64,000 bases of DNA from Microglena sp. YARC (GCA_022414725.1 CM039466.1:34062771-34126770), one strand, 5' to 3'; positions 45,560-57,345 are shown, counted from the first letter of the stretch. Notes: generated by a model from the sequence alone, not told the origin. A program made the numbers and translations.

Positions 45560-46222
45560 TCAATAAAGACAGGAAGTGGTGACAGGGTGACAAGGTAACA
45601 GGTGACAAGAAGTGGTGACAGGGTGACAGGAAGTGGTGACAGGGTGAAAGGGTGACAGAAAGTGGTGACGGGGTGACAGGGTGACAGGAAGTGGTGACAG
45701 GGTGACAGGAAGTGGTGACAGGGTGACAGGAAGTGGTGCCAGGGTGCCAGGGTGCCAGGGTGAAAGGAAGTGGTGACAGGGTGACAGGGTGACAGGAAGT
45801 GGTAACGGGGTAACAGGGTGACAGGGTGACATGAAGTGGTGACAGGGTGCCAGGGTGACAGGGTGAAAGGAAGTGGTGACAGGGTGACAGGGTGACAGGA
45901 AGTGGTAACGGGGTAACAGGGTGACAGAAAGTGGTGACAGGGTGACAGGAAGTGGTGACAGGGTGACAGGGTGACAGGAAGTGGTGACAGGGTGGCAGGG
46001 TGACAGGAAGTGGTGATAGGGTGACTAGGTGACAGGAAGTGGTGACAGGGTGTCAGGGTGACAGGAAGTGGTGACAGGGTGGCAGGGTGACAGGAAGTGG
46101 TGATAGGGTGACTAGGTGACAGGAAGTGGTGACAGGGTGTCAGGGTGACAGGAAGTGGTGACAGGGGGCAGGGTGACAGGAAGTGGTGACAGGGTGACAG
46201 GTTACAGGAAGTGGTGACAGGG
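45560..46222 (-). repeat. Intronic minisatellite (GTGACAGG / AAGTG)
   Basis: Units GTGACAGG and GTGACAGGAAGTG fill most of the intron between exons C and D. The serine-proline-cysteine-histidine open frames across it are by-products. Confidence 0.92.
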
Positions 46223-46330
46223 TGACAGACTGTCAGGGCAAATGATATCAAGTAAAAAGTCCGCAATCATCAAGGTTGATGAGGCAGCGTTGAACATAAC
46301 TGGGGAGGGGGTCAGGGTAGAGCAACTCAC

Positions 46331-46600
46331 TCAATTGATATATGACGACAATATTTGAAGCGAGGCTGAAGCCTGTGTCAGGATTAACCACTACAACAGG
46401 ATAGCTTCCTCCAGGCTTGGCAGGGGCGACGCAGGTGATGGAGGTGGCACTAACAACAGTGAGGCTGGTACAGGCGGTGCCCCCAATGCTGACAGTGGCG
46501 CCGTTGAAAAACCCAGAGCCCGTAATGGTAAGTTTGTCACCGCCGGAACGGTTGCCGGCTTGGATGATGGAGCTGACTGCTGTAACAGTAGGAGGATCAT
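46331..46600 (-). CDS. IPT/TIG-domain exon C
   Basis: 270 bp, phase 1-1; acceptor AATTGCAG, donor GTGAGTTGC. Very close to exon D (GGDKLTITGSGF, GGTACTSLTV, TSITCVAPAKPGGSY). The intron sequence next to the donor is also shared with exons B and D, so exon and intron were duplicated together. Confidence 0.87.
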
Positions 46601-46677
46601 CTGCAATTGCGGCATAGCATCACAAAGTTTAGGGTTCCGATTTAGGTGTGGAGCATCCCAGAAAACGAGGTGTCAAT

Positions 46678-47372
46678 CAAGACAGGAAGTGGTGACAGGG
46701 TGACAATAAGTGATGACAGGGTGAAAGGGTGACAGGAAGTGGTGACAGGGTGACAGGAAGTGGTGACGGGGTGATAGGGTGACAGGGTGACAGGAAGTGG
46801 TGACAGGGTGACAGGAAGTGGTAATGGGGTGACAGGGTGACAGGAAGTGGTGACAGGGTGACAGCGTAACACGAAGTGGTGACAGGGTGACAGGAAGTGG
46901 TGACAGGGTGACAGGGTGACAGGAAGTGGTGACAGGTTGACAGGGTGACAGGAAGTGGTGACGGGGTGACAGGGTGACAGGAAGTGGTGACAGGGTGACA
47001 GGGTGACAGGAAGTGGTGACAGGGTGACAGGGTGACAGGTTACAGGAAGTGGTGGCAGGGTGACAGGGTGACAGGAAGTGGTGACAGGGTGACAGGGTGA
47101 CAGGAAGTGGTGACAGGGTGACAGGAAGTGGTGATAGGGTAACAGGGTGACAGGAAGTGGTGACAGGGTGACAGGGTGACAGGAAGTGGTGACAGTGTGT
47201 CAGGAAGTGGTGACAGGGTGACAGGAAGTGGTGACAGGGTGACAGGGTGACAGGAAGTGGTGATAAGGTGACAAGGTGACAGGATGACAGGAAGTGGTGA
47301 CAGGGTGAAAGGAAGTGGTGACAGGGTGACAGGAAGTGGTGACAGGGTGACAGGAAGTGGTGACAGGGTGAC
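46678..47372 (-). repeat. Intronic minisatellite, second copy
   Basis: Same GTGACAGG/GTGACAGGAAGTG units in the intron between exons B and C; independently rearranged unit order. Confidence 0.92.
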
Positions 47373-47476
47373 AGACTGTCAGGACAATTGATATCACGTA
47401 AAAAGTCCGCAATCATCAAGATTGATGAGGCAGCGTTGAACATAACTGGGGAGGGGGTCTGGGTAGAGCAACTCAC

Positions 47477-47773
47477 TCGATTGATATATGACGACAATAT
47501 TTGAAGCGAGGCTGAAGCCTGTGTCAGGATTAACCACTACAACAGGATAGCTTCCTCCAGGCTTGGCAGGGGCGACGCAGGTGATGGAGGTGGCACTAAC
47601 AACAGTGAGGCTGGTACAGGGGCTGTCAGTGGCCATGTCGTCAACCCCATTGAATCCAATGAAGACAGTGGCACCAACAGCAAACCTGGTGCCCGTAATG
47701 GTAAGGATGTCACCACCGGCAAGGAACTTGGTTTGGACCACAGGGGAGACGAATGTTACGGTAGGAGGAGTTC
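47477..47773 (-). CDS. IPT/TIG-domain exon B
   Basis: 297 bp, phase 1-1; acceptor CACAATTCCAG, donor GTGAGTTGC. Same fold with an extra loop (FIGFNGVDDMATDSP) before the first cysteine, which explains the 27-bp excess over exons A, C and D. Confidence 0.87.
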
Positions 47774-48167
47774 CTGGAATTGTGGGAAGCATCACGTGGG
47801 TTAGAATTTAATAGTGAGGGATCCATTCATTTATTTAATTATTTAGTTCTTTAATTCATTTAAGAGTGAGGGATCTGACAAAGTTATTTAGTTATTCATT
47901 TAATTTAGGAGCGAGGGATCCGACAAGGTTATTTAGTTGTTAGGGCATCCACAAGGGCATGAATAATTTTATTTTTGAGCAATTTATCAGATACCCATCG
48001 TTTAAGGGGGGGGGGGGGGGGGGAGGGGGGGGCTGTGTTGATGTACATGGGGGAAAATGTTTCCTGCTCTCTGAGGGGGGTTCATTTGTATATAATTATA
48101 TGTTTCTGTATCTTAGGGTTTGGGGACTAGGGAGGGCAGCAGGATGCTCTTCTGCAAGGGAACGTAC

Positions 48168-48437
48168 TAGAATTATATTTGACCACAACAGTTGTTGCAA
48201 CACTGAAGCCTGAGTCGGGATTGGTAACTACAATGGGATAGCTTCCTCCAGGCTTGGTAGGGGCAACGCAGGTGATGGAGGTGGCACTAACAAAGCTGAC
48301 GTCGGTACAGGCGGTGCCCCCAATGCTGACAGTGGCGCCGTTGACAAACCCAGAGCCCGTAATGGTAAGTTTGTCGCCGCCAAGAAGGTTGTTGGCTTGG
48401 ATGACGGGGCTGACGGATGTTACGGTAGGAGGAGTTC
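48168..48437 (-). CDS. IPT/TIG-domain exon A (first visible)
   Basis: 270 bp, phase 1-1; acceptor ACGATTCCAG, donor GTACGT. TIG motif order as in the others (GGDKLTITGSGF, GGTACTDVSF, SITCVAPTKPGGSY). The preceding exons, start codon and signal peptide were not found; decayed exon starts lie upstream to 49.6 kb. The intron to exon B lacks the minisatellite and holds a G22 tract at 48006-48027. Confidence 0.82.
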
Positions 48438-48559
48438 CTGGAATCGTGGTGAAGCATCACGTGGGTTAGAATAAAGTAGTGAGGGAACTGACAATGTAAT
48501 TTATTTATTCAGGCATCCATAAGGGCATGAATATTTATTTCGTTTTCAAGCAATTGATC

Positions 48560-49648
48560 AGATACACATTGTTAAGGGGGGGGGGGGGGGGCTGAGTCGA
48601 TTCACATAGGGGGTCAGGGGGGGGAGGAACTTGGTTTGGACGGCAGGGGAGACGAATGTTACGGTAGGAGGGTTTGCAACAAGCCCTGCAACCAGATTCA
48701 GATTTAGGGACAAACATGTTAGCCAATCAAGGCAGAAAGGGTGAAAGGGGAGCTTGTGACAGGATGGCAGGGGGGGGGGAAATCAACCCATAAGCGTCAA
48801 TGATTTGAATGTGAATGTTACCCTAAGAGGGTTTGCAACAGTTCCTGTCAGCAGGTTCAGATTCAGGGACAGACATGTTAGTGTGAAACAGGTTCAGGTT
48901 CCTGTCAGCAGGTTCAGATTTAGGGACAGACATGTTAGTGTGAAACAGTCCAAAGGTAGGCCAAATAGGCTATAGGGACTTGCCCAACCGTGATAGAAAG
49001 GGCGTAAAAAGAAAAGGCATTGATGGACTGAACATGAAAATGAAAATGAAGTCAATCCCAAACAATTGCTTTACCGATGGGGGACCTGAGTTTGTGCTAC
49101 AGTGATCATTTGATTCTACAACATAATTAAATCATCACGTCATCTGGGATGACAATTTAATTGTGAGGTTCTTATCGCATTTTTAATGTATGTATTCAGT
49201 ATTTTCATCCTTTAAAGGAATCAGGATTCATGACCAGCTTCATGCTTGAGTTTTTATCCACCAATTCAGGTTCAATTTTCATTTTCTCAAAAATAATTAT
49301 TGTATTTTTCTAGGGAATGCCATGCGTGATCTGAATTCCCACCAGCCCCTCTATCTACTGTCTCCAGGATGTAGCAACTAGGGTTGTGTGCAGGGATCAG
49401 ATTAAGGGGCAGACGTGCTAGTCAATCAAGGCAGAAAGGGTGACAGCAGGGGAGACATAGTGACAGGATGGCAGGGGGGTGGGGGGGTGACCGTGTGAAA
49501 TCACCCCATCAGCGTCAATGATGTGAATGTAAATGCTACGATAGGAGGGTTTACAACAATTCCTAAAACCAGGTTCAGATTCAGGGGCAGACTTGTTAGT
49601 CAATCAAGGCAGAAGGGATGGCAGGGGAAACAGTGTGACAGGATGGCA

Positions 49649-49708
<60 letters not shown>

Positions 49709-49740
49709 CGTGTGAGATCAGCCCATATATAAGCGATTTA
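48560..49740 (-). pseudogene. Decayed TIG exon starts among poly-G and repeat D
   Basis: Fragments at about 48625-48690, 48815-48845 and 49520-49565 repeat the start of the TIG exon on the minus strand (phrases like PPTVTFVSP and PAVQTKF). A family D repeat occupies 48944-49110. G-rich tracts: 48577-48592 and 60 G at 49649-49708. Nothing intact. Confidence 0.55.
49649..49708. repeat. G60 homopolymer
   Basis: Sixty consecutive G, the longest pure run in the window. The following 49742-50128 holds another G-rich patch (49895-49920) and a short segment with splice-like borders (TTTCTTGCAG ... GGTAAGTGG on the minus strand, about 49987-50034), but no recognisable gene. Confidence 0.97.
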
Positions 49741-50131
49741 GATATTATTGATGTGACACAATCGAATCAAGAATCGGATCCAGAATCACAAGCACTTCCA
49801 CAAACTACAGGAGGGGGCGGAGGAGGTCAATAGATTGGTACACTAGTGGGGGCACCAGCTGTCTCCGCAGAAGTGTGCATGTCTTCATGACAACAGGGGG
49901 GGTGGGGGGCGGTGGGGGGGTAAGGCATATAGAAAGACATAAGCTAGGAAACAGCATTACAGCCTACGGTTCCACTTACCCTGCTGGAGTTAGGCCCTTT
50001 TTCCTCTCAATGCCATAGCTTTTTCAGTTGTCTGCAAGAAACAATTCACATAATTGGCACCATAAGACAAGTATGGTGAACTGTTTCATTCACATGATAT
50101 TATTGAGCCCTCCTTCAGACTCCAGAGGTTA

Positions 50132-50305
50132 CCATATATCTGCATGCATCACTCCCCTTAAGTCTTTTAAATGAGCTGCGGGTCTCCAGTCTCCTCCCTT
50201 ACGGTCTTTTCTGTAATGAAAGACAACAGCAGGAGGTGCTTCATCTCCACATGGTCGACCATCTCTTACATAAGCCCCATTCCTGCCTATCTTGGTTTTA
50301 CCAAC
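50132..50305 (-). pseudogene. Fragment resembling IS66-family transposase
   Basis: About 58 codons on the minus strand match the IS66 transposase core pattern: K-T-K-x-G-R, then AYVRDGRPCGDEAPPAVVF, HYRKDRKGGDW, then AAHLKDLRGVMHAD, where bacterial members usually have LQAD with the catalytic aspartate. The frame continues upstream to 50560 without clear similarity and ends in TAA at 50129. The family is essentially prokaryotic. Here it lies among eukaryotic transposons, so it may be a laterally acquired or domesticated remnant. The rest of the transposase was not found. Confidence 0.6.
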
Positions 50306-50560
50306 TGGAGGGCTTTTGACGGGGAATCGTGAACAGCATCGTACTATCTGTTGGATTGCATGCATCGCATTGCGTTGCCATAGGCAGGCAGGCTGCGGCA
50401 ATGGCGTGGAATTGATCCTCCGATATAACGAACGACGCCAGACACGACTAGGCAACAAGACGAATAAAGCCATGCATTTTAGCGCAAATTTACGCATCCT
50501 CAGGCTGCGATGAATGAAACTGGTCCAACATAGACAAGGGCCAACAGCGATCAGATACAA

Positions 50561-51391
50561 TTCCTCGGAGAAGACAAGAAAAAGGCCTGCGAAGATGTTT
50601 CTGAGAAGGATGACATTTCATGGCGCGTCGACAGGTTGGCAGGGTCGTAGGGGCAGATGGGGGGGGGGGGGGGGGGGGGGAGAGATATAGAGCCGGGGTT
50701 ACGTCGGGTTACGTACATGTCAAACAAAACTAACGAACAACACAACACGACACCGCGGACAACCCAGGGCAGGAGAGGGGGGGGGGGCTCAGTGGCGCGT
50801 GTGGCTTAACTGCGCTGCTATCTTCGAGTTAGCTTCTCCGAGGAGCCGATATATAGAGTGATCGAACTTCACCACGAGCGATTGAGCGTCACCAGTTCAC
50901 CACTCCCAGGATATCCCGTTAAATTCTTGGATACCTCTGGATGCCTACATCGATTAACCGATTATGCATCTGGCATCATCAGGCGCAGGTGCCTGTTAGT
51001 TGTGAATCCGACAGGGCTACGATCGCGCATCCACACGGAGCATTCGCATAATCGCATGGACAACACAGGCTAATTCATATCCCATGCATCCGTCCATGTG
51101 AGTATGTGACTCACTCTGGAGTACTCGATTAGCGATTCGGAAGATTCTTCTAGCAAGAGACTACGTCCCGCCTGTGAAGTGGAATACAGTGCATGTAAGT
51201 TAAGTGACAGGATCGGGCTACAATACGAAGCATTGGCATGAGCAGGCTACTACAGACTCCAAGCACCAGCCTGTGTAACTCACACTCAGATGCTTGGAGG
51301 ACTCGGAAGTCTCATCTTGATCGAGAAGTCGTGCCGCTTGAGCAGTAGCCCAAAAGCAAAGGCACGCCGCAAGAAGCGTGGTAGGTCGAGG
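50561..51391. other. Unassigned stretch left of the chromovirus
   Basis: G-rich runs at 50659-50683 and 50777-50788, otherwise complex sequence with no convincing gene or repeat. Confidence 0.45.
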
Positions 51392-51396
51392 ATGAG

Positions 51397-51691
51397 TGTG
51401 GTATATGAATACCTTGTAACACGGAGTGTCTTGTAACTGGAAGCCTAAGAAATGATCTCAGGAGTTTAGACGGCCCTAAGAGTCAGAAGCACGGCTTAAG
51501 ACTCCCTTCCCGCTTCCAGCGCGTCTAGACCCTAATGGAACCCTCGTTTTAGGTATTCCCGAGTAGCTGATCAGACACTGATCAGTAGGTCAATTCGCTC
51601 GGTTTCAACTGCCTACAGAAGTCGTTCGTCATCTGTCGGAAAGTCGTCACCACCGCGTGGCAACTCAGTGGGAGGATCGTTATCCACCACA
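51397..51691 (-). repeat. 3' LTR of the chromovirus
   Basis: 295 bp, TG...CA ends. I found no difference from 57439-57733 on direct reading. The polyprotein stop codon (51613) lies inside it. Confidence 0.95.
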
Positions 51692-52200
51692 ATTCCCCCT
51701 TCTCTAGCCCTAGCCTTCTCCTGAAGTCTAGTACTCTTTCGAATGAGAAACTCATCAGGGGTTACAGTCGCATAATCCCTGTGAGTAGGTTTTTTAACCG
51801 TTTTAGGTTTCGGGTCGTTGGCACCTATCACGGGTCGTACCCGAGAAGGGTGTTGTCTCCAATACAAATCGATTTGTTCAGAGCACATAGGTAACAACTC
51901 TTCTTCGAGTTCCCAAGAGTGAACATGGTCTGAGTGTAACCATTGTACATAGTAATACACCATACCAGACTGTATCTTGTGATCAACAACGTTGCTAATC
52001 TCGTAGATAGGTTCACCGCATGTGCGTAACAATTCCGATTTGGTCTAATAAACCCAGTCCCGTCGGATAGGTATTCTTTGACAAGAGATACGTGAAACGT
52101 TGGATGAATCTTCCATCCTTCGGGGAGGGATAGAGTCACTGCAATGGTCTCCCCCCTCTTTTGGATAGTGTGAGAGATTTCGTAGGGACCAACGAATCTG
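51613..52200 (-). pseudogene. Chromovirus integrase tail and chromodomain
   Basis: The integrase C-terminal domain (GPYEI, GWKIHPTFHVSLVK; about 52090-52200) is followed, after a frame change near 52050, by a chromodomain: YEISNVVDHK, YYYVQW and HSWELEEELL. This module is thought to steer integration to marked chromatin. It ends with a basic stretch and a stop inside the 3' LTR. Confidence 0.8.
51692..51705 (-). promoter_or_regulatory. Polypurine tract
   Basis: AGAGAAGGGGGAAT abuts the 3' LTR on the minus strand and would prime plus-strand synthesis. It also codes for part of the polyprotein (REGG). Confidence 0.85.
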
Positions 52201-52366
52201 GGCATGAGCTTCCGAGTCATACCAGGCCAGTATTTGATGTTCTTCGAGTTCAACAAAACTTCCTGACCGTGAGTATACTTCACCGGTCGACGGTGCAAGT
52301 CTGCATACGTTTTTTTACGATCCTTCGCGGATTTAAGCGCTGCCTTGGCCGTGTCATATGCGTTAT

Positions 52367-53447
52367 TCATATGCTCGACCCAGGACAGGGCTGGTTGATG
52401 TGCCGTAGCGATGACATCATCTGATGGTTGTAGTGCCACTCGAGGGTATCTACCGTACAGCAACCGAAACGGAAAAATCTCGAATGCTTCTGTTGTACGA
52501 GTTGTTGATGGCGAATTGTGCATTCGGCAAAAGACTGGCCCAATTTTTCTGATTCGCAGAGGAAAAATGGCGAAGAGTGTCTTCGAGAACACTGTTCATA
52601 CGTTCTGTTTGACCATCTGTTTGTGGGTGAAATGCAGTCGACATTCCAGGGCGGATAGCGCACAGAGTTAAATAGTGTTTGCCAAAACTTACTCGTGAAC
52701 TTAACATCGCGATCAGAGATGATGGAAAGCGGATGGCCTTGTTCGCTGAGCACGCGCTCGTGGAACAGGGTAGCAATCTTTTCAGCATCGTCTGTCGTTT
52801 TGCATTGTCGGTTTGACCATCTTCGTAAGGCGATCAACGATCACGTAGATCTGATCAAAACCATTCGATTTCGGTAGCCCAACGATGAAGTCCATGGACA
52901 GTGAATCGAAGGGGGCGGTCGGAATCGAAAGGGGTTGAAGGTTACCCTGCGGGTTCTGATGTGAAATTTTTACCCGTTGGCAAGAATCACAGTGGCGTAC
53001 GTAATCAACGACATCGAGTCGCATGGCAGGCCACCAATAGTAGCGTGCAACAGATCGAAAAGTTCGGTCGATGCCTCCATGCCCACTTCGTTGGGTATCG
53101 TGGAAAGCAAACAAAATCCGAGCTTTGAGCGAATTACCATTTGGTACAACGATCTGCTACTCAGATGCTGCTCGTATGGATTTGCCGGTGCCAACCCAGA
53201 AACCATCTGCCCGTTTGGAGAGGTACTTGGTATTGTGCGGATTATCGAACCACAAGTCTTCCGTGTAACCATGCAGAATATCTGGGGCTATTTCGCGCAT
53301 GTGGAGTGGGTCATTTGCGGACAGCCTCTGAATGAACAAAGCCGTAGCCTCTGAGAAGGCTGGATTCCTACTCAGAGGGTCAGCTACGTTAGTACGGCCC
53401 GCGATATGAGCCCACTTCATGTTCGTGAAGCGCGAGAAAAAACTCAA
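52367..53447 (-). pseudogene. Chromovirus integrase core (broken)
   Basis: An HHCC finger (HDTQRSGH ... CDSCQ) at about 53000-53115, the first catalytic aspartate in MDFIVGLPKS (about 52895), and the HPQTDGQTERMN motif with the catalytic glutamate (about 52620-52660). These lie in different frames, with breaks near 52790, 53150 and 52640. Integrase would insert the cDNA into the genome. Confidence 0.8.
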
Positions 53448-53910
53448 GATATCGTGCCTGCTTTCTGCTCAGCATGGGCTGATTTGCAAGGTAGACGAGG
53501 GGTTCGTGGTCGGTGTCAAGTTCGAACTTGCCAGTGCAACCTTCGAGGTAGCATCGCCATTCTTTCAAGGCCAAGTACACTGCGAGTAATTCTTGCTCGC
53601 CCGTGGAGTAGTTTCGTTCAGCGCTTGAGAATTTGTGAGAGTGGTACGCGATGGGTCGCCCATCTTGCATGAGAACGCCCCCTGTACCAACGACAGAAGC
53701 ATCGGTTACCGCCCGATAGTCCTTCGCTGGGTCAGGGTGTGCAAGCAAAGGAGCCTTCGCAAGACTTTCTTTGATGCCGAGGAATGCCTCCTGGCAGGCT
53801 TGGGTCCAAACATTTTGAAATGCAGGTCCCTTGAGCCCTGCCTGTCGTTTTCCGAGTGGTTTCGGACTTGGTGTCACCGTCGGTGATTTTGTCAGTCCTG
53901 GCGGTTTCAA
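53389..53910 (-). pseudogene. Chromovirus RNase H
   Basis: Motifs TDASVVGTGGVL, YSTGEQELLAV and DTDHEPLVYL give the three acidic residues. Frame broken on both sides (near 53400 and 53930). Confidence 0.85.
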
Positions 53911-54185
53911 TTTCGGTGAAATCGGTGCTGGCCTGTCTGTAGATTCGAAATCTGGATTAGAGGGCTGCGAGCGTCGAGTAACCTTGGATAAACTTTCTGA
54001 AAAAGTTAGAGAGTCCTAGGAACTGCTGAACTTCCTTCGAGGAGGTAGGTGTGGGCCAATCTGCAACTGCTTTCACCTTTGTTTCGTTGACTCGGACGCC
54101 TTCACCGGAGAGCACATGCCCTAGGTATTTGACTTCCGGTCTATAGAAGAAACACTTTTCTCGTTTAAGAAAGAGGTGGTTATTT

Positions 54186-55349
54186 TCAAGACGTTTGTAA
54201 CACAATTCGAATGTGTTTTTCGTGTTCTTCATCATTACTACTGTAGATGAGAATATCATCCAAGTAAATGACGACGAATTTGCCAATTAAATCTCTGAAC
54301 ACGGTGTTCATGACTTTTGTAAAGGCCGAGGGTGCATTTGCTAGCCCAAAAGGGAGAACCTTAAATTCATAGAGTCCCATCGGGGTTATGAACGCAGTTT
54401 TCGGGACGTCTGAATCATGTAACCGTATGTTGTGGTATGCATTACGTAAATCCAGATTTGAGAACACACTAGCTCCTCGAACTGAGTCAAACAGATCGTC
54501 AATTCGTGGGAGGGATAGCGATTTGGTACCCGTGACCTTGTTCAATTTACGATAGTCGATAGCCATCCTCCAAGAGCCATCGGGTTTGGCGATGAGAAGG
54601 ACTGGTGCGCCCCACGGGCTCGAGCTAGGGCTGATGTAGCCTTTGGCCAACAAGTCTTTAACTTGGTTTTGGACCTCTAGCAGTTCTGCGGGGGACAACC
54701 TGTGTCCTCGAGAGAATTGTGGGGATGCCGCCTCCGTGAGGGGGCATACGAATGGGGTGTCAGCCCTAAGGTCAGAAATCTTGTCTGCCGGGGCGAAGAC
54801 CTTTTTAAAGTCTGTTTCGCAACCCGAGATTATCCGTTCGTGTTTCGTTTGTTGCACCGTGTTTGCTTGTGCGGCCGTTACTCGAATTGTAAAGGCATCG
54901 TCGTCTTGGTCCACTGATGAGACTAGGACTTCGAAACAATTGAGTTTTTGTTTTGATTTGCGGATAAACTTTTTAAGTGCTCTGTTCGACAGGACTCCTG
55001 GCGTTTTTCGCTGTGCTGTGTCAAAAAATTCGATACGTGCCAAAGTATAAGCAACCAATTCCTTGAAGGAGAGAGGTTCCGACTCGAGTCGGGTGGAGTA
55101 CAGTTCGACTGCTACTCTACGTTTATGCTTTTTAGCTATTTTGAAACTGGCTCTGAGACGTGTCTCTTCAAAACCAATGCAGCACCCCGTCTGCATCATC
55201 CAACTTCTTCCGAGAAGTGCGGTGGTGCCGGGCCCTAGCGTAGGGAGGACATAAGCAGATTTAATTTCTGACCTATGTTTGCCTAAGTTCAGGACAAAAC
55301 TCGTTCTCGTAGTAGTGAGGACTTGGGATCCATCAGCTACCCGCACCAT
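54186..55349 (-). pseudogene. Chromovirus reverse transcriptase
   Basis: 387 open codons containing the reverse transcriptase fingers and palm: SSPWGAPVLLIAKPDGS, MAIDYRKLN, FSNLDLRNAYHNIRL, LPFGLANAPSAF and the catalytic YLDD (about 54255-54270). The frame then shifts, and the thumb/connection part (FLKREKCFF, YLGHVLSGEGV, FLGLSNFFRKFI) continues at 53957-54200. Confidence 0.88.
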
Positions 55350-55660
55350 GACTGGTGAGGCCCGTAAAGGTGGCTAAACTTGCCCTAGCACAGAATTTCT
55401 GCGTCTACGAAGACAGAGTCTGCTCCACTGTCAATGAGAACTTTGCCAGATACCCCCGATAGGGTGGCCTCAAAGTGTGCGGTAGCTTGGTCCGCGTGGA
55501 CACAAGCTGTTGTGCAAGCAGATATGCATGGAATGGCAGGAGGCGGGGGCAGGGTCGGAAGGCAAGGAGGGGATGTGGTCTATGCTGTAGATGGTGTTAC
55601 ACAGATAGTAGGGGACGGAAACTGAAAAAGAACATCCCTATCTATGTCTACAAGCAGACC
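55350..55660 (-). pseudogene. Chromovirus aspartic protease
   Basis: The active-site motif LIDSGAD lies at about 55425-55445, followed by SVFVDAEILC and an in-frame TAG (about 55390), then a frameshift before the frame that leads into the reverse transcriptase. Confidence 0.75.
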
Positions 55661-55666
55661 TACATC

Positions 55667-57345
55667 CTACTTCCTAACGGTAGGGCAGCTAGGGCACTTG
55701 GAGGGGGCAGTGGCTGTAGCGGCCGTGCGCTTCGTACCACACTTGTAACATAAGTTACCCTCCTTAGCTAGTTTAATAGCATCCGGTGTCCAGGGCTGAC
55801 CGTCAGCCTGCTTCCACTTATGCTTTTCAGCAAATTGTAGCTGTCCCGCAGGGCTGGAAAAGGGCGGCGGGCCCGTTGCAGCTGGAGTCTGGGCCGTGCC
55901 CTTCTTGTGCTTGTGCTGGGTGGACCCCTCGTGAGGTCCACCATGCCGTTTGCCTTTTGCCTGAACGTACATGGCCGAGGTAGGGGTTGGTGTTTTTGGT
56001 GGCAGCAAGTTCAGTTTCAATGGCAGCAGCATGTTCGACAAGCTCGTCTAAAGAGGAAAATCGGCCTCCTTGTGCAGCAGTACGTCTGCGGCATCGTGCC
56101 TTGATGGTTGGAATCAGACCAAACCGAAAACAGAACTAGCTGATCATCCAATTGCATACCCCCGGCAATGCGCACTTCGTTTTGGAAAGCCATAGCGTAA
56201 TGCCTAACCGTCGAGGTCTGCCGAATCGAGTTGGCATGCAGCCGTTGGCGTGCATTGATGTCGTCGTCAGCATGGTAGGGTCATAGAAGTTTAGGAACTG
56301 AGTTTTTTATCTCAGCCCACGTAATGGCCGGTGACGCGGTCATGAGGTGGTCTAGCCACTCGGCAGCTACCCCACCAAAGAAGTTTGGTATGTTGGATGG
56401 TACTAACATATGGTGCAACGTGCAATATGACTCTAGCAACTTCCACCAAATCCTACCCCTCGGGAGCTTCTTGTCTTCTACCCCAGTCCAAAGGGATGGA
56501 CGTTCTTACTTGCCAACTAAGGGCCTCGGGACCAAGGGCAAAACATGTGACTCTACCTTAGCTGCCGCAGCTTGTAGCTCAGCCACTTTGGCCTTGGCCT
56601 CCAGCAGCTCAATCTGGGCACGTAGAGCCATTAAAGCGTCCGAATGAGGTCCAGCGGGGAGGGCCAACAGCGGGCGGTCCTGCAGCGGGCGCTTCAGCAG
56701 CGGGCTGGCCAGCAGCAGGCGATCCATCAGCAGGGGGGCCCGCAGGCAGTCCAGCTGTGGGGGCCGCGGGTTGTCCAGCGGGGGCGGGGGGCGTTGCAGG
56801 CGATCCAGCAGCGGGGCCATCCGGTGGTCCAGCGGGGGCGGGGGCGTTGCAGGCGATCCAGCAGCGGGGCCCTCAGGTGGTCCAGCGGGGGGCGTTTGCT
56901 GGGCCTTCAGGAGAGCGGAAACTCGAAGTGTCTCCTGTTCGGCATCCCTCATTCGCATTTGGAGCCGAGCCATCTCCTCAAGGTGCTTGGATGCGGTGGC
57001 CTCGGCCTCGTGATGGTGAAGAAGTTCGAGGCTAGCGATAACCCTGTCCTTCTCCACGAGGGCAACGTGCGCGGCAGCCTTGCCAAGCGGCGTGGAGTCA
57101 GGCCTTGTGGCGACCTTCTTGCCATTGACTTTGACAGCCATCCGCGCTTCCTTCAGCTCCTTCTCGGTAGCTGAAAGGTCGGGAGGCGAAGGTGCCGGCC
57201 CTCCAGCGCCTTTTCTTTTCTCCTTGGAGAGCTCGTGCAGCTCCCAAGCCTTGACTTGCTGGACGAGCTCCTCGTGGTCCATGTCGTCAACATCCGGGAC
57301 CTCAGAAGGTGGAGCCGCAGCAGCTTGGGCTGAAGAAGAGGCCAT
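55667..57345 (-). pseudogene. Chromovirus gag
   Basis: Starts MASSSAQ at 57345. A coiled-coil-like charged region and a long proline/alanine linker run to an in-frame TAA at about 56506. The same frame continues with a capsid-type domain (AEWLDHLMTA, TWAEIKNSVPKLL), meets a TGA at 56281-56283, and goes on to HYAMAFQNEV. After a frame change near 56130 it reads through a nucleocapsid finger (CYKCG ... CPSC) to the stop at 55667. The finger is C-x2-C...C-x2-C, not the classic CCHC knuckle. Confidence 0.75.

Noticed and set aside
45529..47497. Long serine/proline/cysteine/histidine frames
   Set aside because: They are translations of the intronic minisatellite and cross splice sites of the TIG exons.
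50129..50560. Full-length IS66 transposase gene
   Set aside because: Only about 58 codons match the family; the rest of the frame shows no similarity that I can see, so only a fragment is annotated.
55349..57345. Stop-codon reassignment to explain in-frame stops in the chromovirus and LINE
   Set aside because: TAA, TAG and TGA all occur internally, while TAG and TAA also end the credible genes, so decay is simpler.
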